A stretch of 64,000 nucleotides of DNA from Bacteroidales bacterium. GTDB lineage: Bacteria; Bacteroidota; Bacteroidia; Bacteroidales; Muribaculaceae. Shown here piece by piece: positions 32,570 to 40,336 of the stretch. The stretch is from contig SFOH01000002.1 in NCBI GenBank assembly GCA_004552485.1, positions 1-64,000 of the forward strand. Direction: 5' to 3'. The notes beneath the pieces are model-generated. The model did not search any database. It saw nothing but the letters and a program-made list of their open reading frames with translations, and was not told where the DNA came from. The position numbers and the translations under genes were made by a program. How positions within the stretch are numbered: the first letter of the stretch is position 1; the number at the start of each line of letters is the position of its first letter.

Positions 32570-33013
32570 TTATTCGGCGACAACCTCGAAGGGAAGCTCC
32601 ACGCTGACTTCTTTGTGGAGATTGATCTTTGCGTTGTATTTGCCGACTTCCTTGACGGGAGCAACTTCGATGTTCTTGCGGTCAACGGTGACACCTTTGG
32701 CAGCGAGTGCCTCGGCGATCTGAGCGGCGTTGACAGAACCGAACACTGTGCCGTTTTCGCTGACTTTGGCAGCGATGGTCAGGTCGGTGATAGCAGCGAT
32801 CTGTGCGGCGAGTGCCTCAGCATCGGCTTTGATTTTGGCGAGCTTGTGAGCGCGCTGGCGCTGGTTCTCGGCCAGAACTTTCAGTGCGGAAGGAGAAGCA
32901 ATTACGGCTTTCAGCTGGGGAATGAGGTAATTGCGGCCATAACCCGACTTCACTTCAACTACGTCGTCCTTGTATCCAAGGCCCTGAACGTCTTCAATAA
33001 GAATAAGCTTCAT
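32570..33013 (-). CDS. rplI: 50S ribosomal protein L9
   Basis: A 147-residue ribosomal protein that binds 23S rRNA domain V near the base of the L1 stalk. The N-terminal MKLILIEDVQGLGYKDDVVEV and GYGRNYLIPQLKAV are the L9 signature; a long helix joins the C-terminal domain (FGSVNAAQIAEALAAKGVTVDRKNI). Last gene of the rpsF-rpsR-rplI operon, 22 nt after rpsR. Confidence 0.98.
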   Translation of the reverse strand: MKLILIEDVQGLGYKDDVVEVKSGYGRNYLIPQLKAVIASPSALKVLAENQRQRAHKLAKIKADAEALAAQIAAITDLTIAAKVSENGTVFGSVNAAQIAEALAAKGVTVDRKNIEVAPVKEVGKYNAKINLHKEVSVELPFEVVAE

Positions 33014-33035
33014 TGTGTATATCAGTGTTTAGGGG

Positions 33036-33305
33036 TTATTTCATAAGGTCAGTTACGTAGGGCAGGAGAGCGAGGTGGCGGGCACGCTTAACGGCCTGAG
33101 CCACGCGGCGCTGGAACTTCAGAGAAGTGCCGGTGATGCGGCGGGGAAGGATCTTACCCTGCTCGTTGAGAAACTTCTTGAGGAACTCGGGGTCCTTGTA
33201 ATCGATGTACTTGATGCCGCTGCGTTTGAAGCGGCAGTATTTTTTCTTCTTCACGTCCACAGACATGGGAGTGAGGTAGCGGATTTCAGATTGTGACTGT
33301 GCCAT
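33036..33305 (-). CDS. rpsR: 30S ribosomal protein S18
   Basis: An 89-residue small-subunit protein that binds with S6 on the 30S platform. Signature KYCRFKRSGIKYIDYKD, FLNEQGKILPRRITGTSLKF and QRRVAQAVKRARHLALLPYV. It lies 3 nt after rpsF and 22 nt before rplI. No ssb or priB gene is inserted, unlike many other phyla. Confidence 0.98.
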   Translation of the reverse strand: MAQSQSEIRYLTPMSVDVKKKKYCRFKRSGIKYIDYKDPEFLKKFLNEQGKILPRRITGTSLKFQRRVAQAVKRARHLALLPYVTDLMK

Positions 33306-33308
33306 GTT

Positions 33309-33680
33309 TTAGTCCTCCTTTGCTTCAACGGTTACTTCTGTTTCTACTTTCTTGGCACCTTTGAGGGCGCGACGCTTGGCTGCGTATTCGGCAGCGTACT
33401 TGTCCAGGCGGAAGGTGAGGAAGCGAATCACGCGCTCGTCGCGGCGATAGGCGGTCTCAAGCTTGCGGACGTTCTTGGGGTCGGCGTCAAACTCGATGAG
33501 GGTGTAAAAGCCGGTTGACTTTTTGGCGATGGGGTAAGCGAGCTTGCGCAGGCCCCACTCTTCGGTGTTCACAACGGTGCCACCATTGTCGGTGATGACC
33601 TTGCTGAACTTTTCTACCGCTTCCTTCATCTGGACATCAGACAAAACGGGAGTTAAAATGAAAACGGTTTCGTAATGCAT
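33309..33680 (-). CDS. rpsF: 30S ribosomal protein S6
   Basis: A 123-residue small-subunit protein. MHYETVFILTPVLSDVQMKEAV, the WGLRKLAYPIAKKSTGFYTLIEF core and ERVIRFLTFRLDKYA are characteristic; a charged, Glu/Lys-rich tail ends the chain. First gene of the operon, with a canonical promoter about 40 nt upstream. S6-S18 leaders are often autoregulated in bacteria; the short AT-rich leader here (33681-33716) shows no clear S6:S18-binding hairpin. Confidence 0.98.
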   Translation of the reverse strand: MHYETVFILTPVLSDVQMKEAVEKFSKVITDNGGTVVNTEEWGLRKLAYPIAKKSTGFYTLIEFDADPKNVRKLETAYRRDERVIRFLTFRLDKYAAEYAAKRRALKGAKKVETEVTVEAKED

Positions 33681-33720
33681 TGTTTGTGTTAATTATTGAT
33701 GAAATAAAATTTTCCAGCCG

Positions 33721-33752
33721 CAAAGGTACGGAATATTTTGGAAATAACCAAA
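33721..33752 (-). promoter_or_regulatory. Promoter for rpsF-rpsR-rplI
   Basis: On minus: -33 TTTG (33752-33749), 20-nt spacer, -7 TACCTTTG (33728-33721). Exact consensus. Confidence 0.88.
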
Positions 33753-33789
33753 GCAGGGTGAATAATTTTTCGTGAAAAGTGGGGAAAAA

Positions 33790-33825
33790 CCCCTTTTTAA
33801 CGCTTGGCTCAAGGTTAAAAAGGGG
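33790..33825. terminator. Strong hairpin, likely bidirectional terminator
   Basis: A perfect 12-bp stem (33790-33801 with 33814-33825) with an inner CTTG/CAAG stem. A-run before it and CTTTG after it. It isolates the rpsF promoter from the gene-free region to its right. Confidence 0.65.
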
Positions 33826-34202
33826 CTTTGTGTCAAGGGCCGTCAGTTAAGCACAATGCCGGGCAGGGAGGGCTCAGTGGAGCAATATGCTCTGGCGAAT
33901 TGTCTGAGGAAAGCAACAGTCTGCTTCCCGGGGCCTTTTTTGCATTGATTTGTCACGGATGTTGTTGACATTGACGGGGTTTGTTGGGTAAAACTTTTTT
34001 TCATAGGCACGAGGGGCTAAGGTTTTGGGTAAGACTGTCTGCGGGCGTTTCCCGCAGTCATTTATATAACGCATGGTGTCGGCCGGTTATTGCGCTGATG
34101 TCAAATTATTTTGCTGCGAAAAACGAGGATGTCGCGGTAACAGAAAAAGCGCGGGAATATTGCGCGGCCGTTGATAAAAAATATTAAAAAGAGGAGCATA
34201 AG
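33826..34202. other. Gene-free stretch before the ECF sigma gene
   Basis: No convincing ORF. It contains small hairpins, GAGCA/TGCTC at 33880-33892 and CTGCGGG/CCCGCAG near 34039-34057, and a CCGGGGCCTTTTTTG string near 33928-33942 that could end a transcript on plus. No promoter matching the consensus is seen before these elements, and no RNA family is recognised. Confidence 0.3.
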
Positions 34203-34234
34203 TTTGCCGGTTAGCGGAAAAATGCGTAACTTTG
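34203..34234 (+). promoter_or_regulatory. Promoter for the ECF sigma factor gene
   Basis: -33 TTTG (34203-34206), 20-nt spacer, -7 TAACTTTG (34227-34234). It gives a leader of about 150 nt, with a GGCTCGG/CCGGGCC hairpin near its 5' end. Confidence 0.87.
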
Positions 34235-34391
34235 CATAATAAAAGGCTCGGAATCCGGGCCGTCATAAACCGATTATTCACTGATACGAAGAAAATCACC
34301 GTTATTAAAAACTTGATTACCAATCATTTAAACTCTCATCAGAACGCCTATTGAAACATCTCTACTTTAACAACAAAAGTAAGTAACAAAC

Positions 34392-34982
34392 ATGCAGAAT
34401 TACGCAAAGCAAACCGACGACCAGTTGGTGGCAGCTTTCGCAGCAGGCTACAATAAGGCTTTCGACGCCCTCCTTGAGCGGCACCAGTCACGTGTCTTCA
34501 ATTACATCCGCCACATCGTCAGCGACGATGTGCAGGCCAACGATGTCTTTCAGGAGACCTTCGTGCGCGTGGTGATGACAATCAAGCAGGGCCGCTACTC
34601 CGCCGACGGCAAATTTGCCTCGTGGGTCATGCGCATCGCTCACAACATCATCATCGACATGTTCCGCCGCGAGAAGGCCGAGGCTACCGTCTCGACCGAC
34701 GAGGCAGACTACGACATGCTCAACCGCCGCGAGCTCTGCGACGACACCATCGAGGATGTGCTTGTCGACCGGGCAATCACCAACGACGTGCGCCAGCTCG
34801 TCCGCACCCTCCCGCGCGAACAGCGCCAGGTGCTGGTGATGCGCTACTACGGCAACATGTCGTTCAAGGAGATTGCCGAGCGCACCGGCGTGAGCATCAA
34901 CACGGCCCTCGGACGTATGCGCTACGCTATCCTCAACCTGCGCCGCATGGCTCGCGAGAACAACATCACCCTCACGCGCTGA
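34392..34982 (+). CDS. ECF-type RNA polymerase sigma factor
   Basis: A 196-residue sigma-70 family protein with regions 2 and 4 only. Region 2: DALLERHQSRVFNYIRHIV, ANDVFQETFVRV (2.1-2.2) and FASWVMRIAHNIIIDMFRRE (2.3-2.4). Region 4: RTLPREQRQVLVMRYYGNMS, then FKEIAERTGVSINTALGRMR helix-turn-helix. It starts from a consensus housekeeping promoter after a long leader. No anti-sigma (FecR-like) or SusC/D genes follow, so it is not a typical Bacteroidetes SusC/D-linked ECF. Targets unknown. A terminator follows at 35049-35075. Confidence 0.93.
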   Translation: MQNYAKQTDDQLVAAFAAGYNKAFDALLERHQSRVFNYIRHIVSDDVQANDVFQETFVRVVMTIKQGRYSADGKFASWVMRIAHNIIIDMFRREKAEATVSTDEADYDMLNRRELCDDTIEDVLVDRAITNDVRQLVRTLPREQRQVLVMRYYGNMSFKEIAERTGVSINTALGRMRYAILNLRRMARENNITLTR

Positions 34983-35048
34983 CCTCCGGCGGCCACCCCG
35001 CGATATAACGAACAAATTTCTCTCTCCGAAAGGTCCCCTATATATAAT

Positions 35049-35075
35049 AATGTATATGGGGGACATACATTTTTT
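35049..35075 (+). terminator. Terminator after the ECF sigma gene
   Basis: AATGTAT (35049-35055) pairs with ATACATT (35065-35071), followed by TTTT. Confidence 0.65.
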
Positions 35076-35140
35076 AAGGCGCGGGCGGCAAAAAATGAAA
35101 ATTTTGGGCCGGAGGTGGGGTATCTATGACGGAAATGTGC

Positions 35141-35148
35141 TATCTTTG
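35141..35148 (+). promoter_or_regulatory. -7 box (TATCTTTG) for the barrel protein and tsaD
   Basis: A perfect TAnnTTTG, 73 nt before ATG 35222; no TTTG at -33. Confidence 0.6.
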
Positions 35149-35221
35149 CACATCGAAAGCAGCTGCGGCTGCGTTCGATTCAGAATTCACGGCAAGCATA
35201 ACACGCTAACACTGACATAGC

Positions 35222-35752
35222 ATGAAAACATCTCATCAAGGTATCTGGCTGACAATCAAGAGAACGGCAATCGTAACAGCGGTGCTCGGCGCCCTTTTGG
35301 TCCTCGCTCCCGGAGCCCGTGCCGGCGGCAATGTCACCTTCGGCATCGAGGCCGGTTACAACACCCGCTACGAGACGCCCGTGGCCGGACTGGCCTTCAC
35401 CTACCGCTTAAAGCCTCATTTCCGCCTTGGTGCAGATGCGGACATCGCCTTCCGCCACAAGGACTACGATGCCCTGCTGCTGGATGTCGACGCCCATTTC
35501 CCCTTCGCCAGCAACGCCCACGTGGAGTTCTACCCGCTTGTCGGCGCCAACTTCTCGGCGTGGTCCCATCATATTGTGAATGAGAACGATGACGACGTCA
35601 CCACCCGCACGTCGGCTTTCGGACTCAACTTTGGCGGCGGCATGGGCATCAAGGTGACGTCCACGCTGAAGCTGAACATCCAGGCGCGCTACACGCTTGT
35701 CAGCCAGCGCTCCGGCGCGCGCATCACCGCCGGCATCGCCTATGTTTTCTAA
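35222..35752 (+). CDS. Small outer-membrane beta-barrel protein
   Basis: A 176-residue exported protein. A signal peptide (about 1-37, ending PGARA) precedes alternating strands rich in aromatic and Gly residues: VTFGIEAGYNTRYETPVAG, HFRLGADADIAFRH, AHVEFYPLVGANFSAW, NFGGGMGIKVTSTLKLNIQ, and a terminal ITAGIAYVF whose last Phe fits a barrel end signal. About eight strands, like small OmpA/OmpX-type barrels. Function unknown. tsaD starts 10 nt after its stop. Confidence 0.75.
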   Translation: MKTSHQGIWLTIKRTAIVTAVLGALLVLAPGARAGGNVTFGIEAGYNTRYETPVAGLAFTYRLKPHFRLGADADIAFRHKDYDALLLDVDAHFPFASNAHVEFYPLVGANFSAWSHHIVNENDDDVTTRTSAFGLNFGGGMGIKVTSTLKLNIQARYTLVSQRSGARITAGIAYVF

Positions 35753-35762
35753 GGATAAAAAG

Positions 35763-36851
35763 ATGACAAAAGAAGAAAAAGACAAGGGCGCGGAAGCCTC
35801 CGCACCCGACAAAAACAATAGCACTGCGCAGCGCAAGCCCGTGGCCATCCTGGGCATCGAGAGCAGCTGCGACGACACCTCCGCCGCCGTCATCGTCGAC
35901 GGCATCCTGCGCAGCAACGTGATAGCCTCGCAGAGCGTTCACGAAGAATACGGCGGCGTGGTTCCCGAGCTGGCCAGCCGCGCCCATCAGCAGAACATCG
36001 TCCCCGTCGTCGACGCCGCCCTCAAGCGTGCCGGCATCCGCAAGGAGGACCTCAGCGGCATCGCCTTCACCCGCGGCCCGGGCCTGCTGGGCTCGCTGCT
36101 CGTGGGCACAAGCTTCGCCAAGGGCCTCTCGCTGGGCCTGCGAATTCCCATCATCGACGTGAACCACCTCCACGGCCACGTCCTGGCACATTTCGTGCGC
36201 GAGTCGCCCGATGATGTTGTCCCAAATTTTCCCTTCCTGTGCCTGCTCATCAGCGGCGGCAACTCGCAACTCGTGCTCGTGCGCGCCTACAACGACATGG
36301 AAATCCTCGGCCAGACCATCGACGACGCCGCCGGCGAAGCCTTTGACAAATGTGCCAAGGTGATGGGTCTGCCCTACCCCGGCGGCCCGCACATCGACCG
36401 CCTCGCCGCCGAAGGCAATCCCGACGCCTTCCATTTCAGCAAACCGCACATCCCCGGCCTCGACTACAGCTTCAGCGGCCTGAAGACCTCGTTCCTCTAC
36501 ACCCTGCGTGACAATCTGCGCCGCGACCCCGAATTCATTGAGAAAAACCGCGCCGACCTGGCTGCCTCGCTGCAGAAGACAATCATCGACATCCTCATCG
36601 ACAAACTCTCCAAGGCCGTTGACCAAACCGGCGTGAAGACCGTGGCCATCGGCGGCGGCGTCAGCGCCAACAGCGGCGTGCGTGCTGCCGTTGCAGACTT
36701 CTGCGAACGCCGCGGCATCACCGCCTTCATCCCCAAGCGCTCGTTCACCACCGACAACGCCGCCATGATTGCCATCGCCGGATATTACAAGTTCCTCGAC
36801 AAACAGTTCTGCCGCTACGACGAGACGCCCTTCGCCCGCGTAACGGTCTGA
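35763..36851 (+). CDS. tsaD: tRNA N6-threonylcarbamoyladenosine transferase subunit TsaD
   Basis: A 362-residue essential enzyme that transfers threonylcarbamoyl to A37 of ANN-reading tRNAs with TsaB and TsaE. Signature ILGIESSCDDTSAAVI, the metal-binding VNHLHGHVLAHF (H-x-x-x-H type), LISGGNSQLVLV, GEAFDKCAKVMGLPYPGGP and IGGGVSANSGVR. The start at ATG 35763 (MTKEEKDKG) follows the barrel gene by 10 nt; a longer in-frame start would lie inside that gene. The N-terminal 27 residues are a charged extension ahead of the catalytic fold. Confidence 0.95.
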   Translation: MTKEEKDKGAEASAPDKNNSTAQRKPVAILGIESSCDDTSAAVIVDGILRSNVIASQSVHEEYGGVVPELASRAHQQNIVPVVDAALKRAGIRKEDLSGIAFTRGPGLLGSLLVGTSFAKGLSLGLRIPIIDVNHLHGHVLAHFVRESPDDVVPNFPFLCLLISGGNSQLVLVRAYNDMEILGQTIDDAAGEAFDKCAKVMGLPYPGGPHIDRLAAEGNPDAFHFSKPHIPGLDYSFSGLKTSFLYTLRDNLRRDPEFIEKNRADLAASLQKTIIDILIDKLSKAVDQTGVKTVAIGGGVSANSGVRAAVADFCERRGITAFIPKRSFTTDNAAMIAIAGYYKFLDKQFCRYDETPFARVTV

Positions 36852-36870
36852 CAGTAAAGACAGTAACCTT

Positions 36871-37350
36871 ATGATTAACGTAGAATTAGCCGAAAAAGTC
36901 ATAGAAGCGCTCCGCAGCCGCGGCCTCACCCTCTGCACCGCCGAGAGCTGCACCGGCGGCAACATTGCCCACAGCATCACCGAAGTGGCCGGATGCAGCG
37001 ACGTGTTCATGGGCGGCGTGGTCTCGTATGACAACAGCGTGAAGCATAACCTGCTGGATGTCAGCAACGAAACGCTCGAGTTCTACGGCGCCGTGAGCGC
37101 CCAGGTGGTCACGCAGATGCTCTCCGGCGCCTGCAAAGCAGTGGGCGCCGATTGCGCCGTCGCCACCAGCGGCATCGCCGGCCCCGGCGGAGGCACGCCT
37201 GAAAAACCCGTCGGAACAGTGTGGATTGGCGCACGTATGCCGGGCAAGGCACCACGCGTGGTGCTCGAACACTTCCCCGGCGACCGTGCCGACGTCATCG
37301 AAGCCGCCACCAATGCCGCCCTTCGCCTCCTCCTCGATATGGTCATCTAA
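36871..37350 (+). CDS. pncC: Nicotinamide-nucleotide amidohydrolase (CinA C-terminal family)
   Basis: A 159-residue PncC-like enzyme that deamidates NMN to NaMN in pyridine nucleotide recycling. Motifs: LCTAESCTGGNIAHSITEV, FMGGVVSYDNSVKHNLL, and SGIAGPGGGTPEKPVGTVWI. It is the stand-alone C-terminal domain, without the CinA N-terminal part. It lies 19 nt after tsaD and 18 nt before the DUF4105 gene. Confidence 0.93.
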   Translation: MINVELAEKVIEALRSRGLTLCTAESCTGGNIAHSITEVAGCSDVFMGGVVSYDNSVKHNLLDVSNETLEFYGAVSAQVVTQMLSGACKAVGADCAVATSGIAGPGGGTPEKPVGTVWIGARMPGKAPRVVLEHFPGDRADVIEAATNAALRLLLDMVI

Positions 37351-37368
37351 ACCGCATAAAACGGGCGT

Positions 37369-38601
37369 ATGAACAGACTCAGACACTTCATAATCTCACT
37401 TCTGCTCACGCTGGCGACGGCGTTGGGACTCGCCGCGCAGACTCCCGACCCGAGCCAAATCAGCGTAGGTATTGTCACCTGCTATCCCGGCACGAAGATT
37501 TTTGAGCTCGAGGGTCACTCGGCGCTCCACATCGTCTCGCCCGGCGGCGACTATGCCGTCAGCTACGGACTCTTCTCCTTCGACCAGCCCAACTTCGTCT
37601 ACCGATTCGTCAAGGGCGAGACCGACTATCGCGTTGGCCTCATCCCCTGGCACTATTTCCTGCAGGAATACCGCGGCGCCGGACGCCGTGTCGTCGAGCA
37701 GCGCCTCAATATGACGCCCGAGCAGAAGCAACGGCTCATGGCCCTCCTCGAAGAGAATCTCCGTCCCGAGAACGTCACATACCGCTACAACTATGTGCGC
37801 GACAACTGCGCCACTCGGCCTCTCGCCATCGTTGAGAAAGCTCTGGGCGACAGCATCATACTCTCTGCAGACACTGCCAGCGGGGTGGGGGATGAAGACG
37901 CCACCTTCCGCAACATGATGCGCCGCTACCACCGCAACTACCCATGGTATCAGTTCGGCATAGACCTCTGCCTCGGCCCCGGCATCGACGCCCGGCTCAA
38001 CAACCGCGAGCGCGCCTTTGCACCGGTGGTGATGGACAGCCAGCTGGCAGGTGCGACCGTCGGCGGCAAACCACTGGTCGACAGCACGATAGTTATCAAT
38101 GACACCGACCCCGAAGCCGCCGTGGCGCCTCCCACGCCATGGTATCTGACGCCACTCTGCGCCTTCTCCCTCCTGCTGCTTATCAGCCTGATTATCACCA
38201 TCCGTGACATACGCCGCGGACGCGTGACGCGATGGTTCGACACCGTCCTCTTCGGCGCCTATGCCTTGATGGGAGTAATCGTCTTCTACCTGGTCACCAT
38301 CTCCAGCCACGAGGCCACCACGCCCAACTGGCTGCTCGTGTCGCTCAACCCCCTCTGCCTCATCGCCGCCGTAGGAGGATGGATAAAACGCGCTGAAAAG
38401 TTGGTAGTTTGGTATCAAATCATTAACTTTGCACTATTATTGCTGCTGGTCCTCTGCTGGGGGCTCACCGGGCAGAGCGCCAACGCCGCTTTCTGGCCCA
38501 TGATTGCCGCTGAAATGCTGAGGTCAGCCAGCTATGTGATTATCAATCGCAAGCACACGCCGCGAAACGACAATAAAATTGACAAAAAGAAAAGAACATA
38601 A
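37369..38601 (+). CDS. DUF4105 domain membrane protein
   Basis: A 410-residue protein with a signal peptide (about 1-24), a periplasmic DUF4105 domain (about 30-190), and five C-terminal hydrophobic helices (about 255-405). DUF4105 landmarks are CYPGTKIFELEGHSALHI, SYGLFSFDQPNFVYRFVKGE and RYNYVRDNCATRPL; the conserved H and C residues suggest a papain-like or NlpC-related amidase or hydrolase fold. The family's substrate is not established to my knowledge. It overlaps the next gene by 23 nt. Confidence 0.85.
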   Translation: MNRLRHFIISLLLTLATALGLAAQTPDPSQISVGIVTCYPGTKIFELEGHSALHIVSPGGDYAVSYGLFSFDQPNFVYRFVKGETDYRVGLIPWHYFLQEYRGAGRRVVEQRLNMTPEQKQRLMALLEENLRPENVTYRYNYVRDNCATRPLAIVEKALGDSIILSADTASGVGDEDATFRNMMRRYHRNYPWYQFGIDLCLGPGIDARLNNRERAFAPVVMDSQLAGATVGGKPLVDSTIVINDTDPEAAVAPPTPWYLTPLCAFSLLLLISLIITIRDIRRGRVTRWFDTVLFGAYALMGVIVFYLVTISSHEATTPNWLLVSLNPLCLIAAVGGWIKRAEKLVVWYQIINFALLLLLVLCWGLTGQSANAAFWPMIAAEMLRSASYVIINRKHTPRNDNKIDKKKRT

Positions 38602-40234
38602 GACAGAGCCACAGGCCCTGAGCCGTGCGACAGCCGTCATCGGCGGCCGCGCGTTCGTCACGGTCCTGCTGACCTCTGTGGTAGCCATAGCCGTCAATGC
38701 CCGCCAGCCCAAACTGGTTGTGGGCATCATGGTCGACGGCCTCAAGCAGGAGTATATCGACCTGCTGCGCACCCAGTTCGTGAAGGGCGGCTTCAACCGC
38801 TTCCTCACCGAAGGCGTGGTGCTTGAGAATGTCGACTACGGCACCAACCTCGACCCCGCCGCAGCCACCGCCGTGGTGATGACCGGCGCGTCGCCCGCCG
38901 TGAACGGCATCCCCGGCGCCATGCGCTACGACCCGCTGGCCAAGCGCCTTTACAGCACCGTCCACGACCCCGCCGCCGTGGGCAACTACACCGACGAGAC
39001 CTACTCGCCGCGCGGCCTGCGCGTGTCCACTCTCTCCGACGAGTCGCGCATCGCGGGCGCCGGCGTCACCTACGTTTACAGCATCGCCCCCGGTCCCGAA
39101 CAGGCCGTCATCATGGGCGGCCACAGTGGCAACGGAGTGGCATGGCTCAACACACGAACCGGCAACTGGGCGACGTCAACCTTCTACCACGACTTCCCGC
39201 AGGTGCTCAACCAGCGCAACCGCACGACGCCGCTGTCCACGCGCATCCAGACCATGGAGTGGACGCCGTCGCTCGTCGGCGCCGGTGCCGAATTCCTCCC
39301 CGAGCACCTCACGCACTATCCCTTCCGCTACACCTTCGCAGCCGGGGACATGGAGCGTTTCGCCGCCTTCCGCTCGTCGCCGCTCGTCAACACCGAGATC
39401 ACGCAGATCGCCACCGAGCTCATCAACACGCTCAAACTCGGCACCCACGACGGCGCGGACATGCTCAACATCGCCTACACCCTCCAGCCGTACCCCTTCA
39501 GCAAATCCGCCGAGAATCGTTACGAGCTGGTGGACAGCTACATAAAGCTCGATAATGACCTGGCCGGTCTGCTCAACACCATCAACACCCGTGTCGGAGC
39601 CGACAACGCCATCATCTACCTTGCCGCCACGCCGCCCTCGGCGCGCCGCCGCCGCGACGACTCTAAGTGGAACATCCCCGTCGGCGAGTTCTCGACGCGC
39701 AAAGCCGCATCGCTGCTCAACCTCTACCTCATCGCCCTCCATGGCAACGGCGAGTGGGTCAAGGCCGTGTCCGACAACCAGTTCTACCTCAATCCTGACG
39801 CCGCCAAGGCCCACAACGTCGACATGCCGGACCTGCGCCGCGAAGTGGCCAACTACCTGCGCCGCATGTCGGGCGTGAACCATGCCTTGTCCATCGACGA
39901 CATTATGACCGGCCACTCCGGCACGGACAATGCCGAGGCGCTGCGCCGCAACACCGTGGCCGACTATGCCGGTGACGTCACCATCGACCTCCTCCCCGGA
40001 TGGGAGCTCGTCGACGACTACATGAGCCGCGGCAAGGTGAAAAATTCCGGTACCGTTTTCGTGAACACGCTCACCACCGCCCCCGCGTACATCCTGGCGC
40101 CGGGCGTCAAGCCGGAGATAATCCGCTCGGTGGTCGACGCTCGCATCCTGGCGCCCACCATCGCCGGACGCATGCACATACGCAGCCCCAACGGCGCCGC
40201 ACTGCCACCCTTGCGCCTCAAGGACAAGGAGTGA
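38579..40234 (+). CDS. Alkaline-phosphatase-superfamily protein lacking catalytic residues
   Basis: A 551-residue exported protein starting at TTG 38579 (no ATG or GTG in frame nearby), with a hydrophobic signal segment at about 21-40. It has the PafA-like phosphatase / phosphodiesterase framework: LVVGIMVDGLKQEY (first metal Asp kept), VVMTGASPAVNGIPG, and SYIKLDNDLAGLLNTINTRVG. However, the nucleophile Thr/Ser is replaced (PAAATAVVMTG where a T-x-P-x-H pattern is expected), the later D-H ligands (normally TADHG) read YLAATPPS, and the D-x-x-GH segment is lost. It is probably a structural or binding pseudoenzyme. It lies 102 nt before secA. Confidence 0.78.
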   Translation: MTKRKEHKTEPQALSRATAVIGGRAFVTVLLTSVVAIAVNARQPKLVVGIMVDGLKQEYIDLLRTQFVKGGFNRFLTEGVVLENVDYGTNLDPAAATAVVMTGASPAVNGIPGAMRYDPLAKRLYSTVHDPAAVGNYTDETYSPRGLRVSTLSDESRIAGAGVTYVYSIAPGPEQAVIMGGHSGNGVAWLNTRTGNWATSTFYHDFPQVLNQRNRTTPLSTRIQTMEWTPSLVGAGAEFLPEHLTHYPFRYTFAAGDMERFAAFRSSPLVNTEITQIATELINTLKLGTHDGADMLNIAYTLQPYPFSKSAENRYELVDSYIKLDNDLAGLLNTINTRVGADNAIIYLAATPPSARRRRDDSKWNIPVGEFSTRKAASLLNLYLIALHGNGEWVKAVSDNQFYLNPDAAKAHNVDMPDLRREVANYLRRMSGVNHALSIDDIMTGHSGTDNAEALRRNTVADYAGDVTIDLLPGWELVDDYMSRGKVKNSGTVFVNTLTTAPAYILAPGVKPEIIRSVVDARILAPTIAGRMHIRSPNGAALPPLRLKDKE

Positions 40235-40336
40235 GCACCCGCCATGCGTCCGCCGCGGCATAATGCCCGCGCCGGAACAATCATCACCATTTTCCCCAAA
40301 ATCCACACTCAGAAACAAATAACACCTTATTATATA

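Noticed and set aside
33901..33925. GAGGAAAGCAACAG string resembling the RNase P P4 element
   Set aside because: The rest of the P4 motif and the 3' partner are missing and the flanks do not fold as RNase P.
35724..37067. 447-codon minus-strand frame opposite tsaD and pncC
   Set aside because: Covers two well-supported genes on the other strand; no signal or family similarity.
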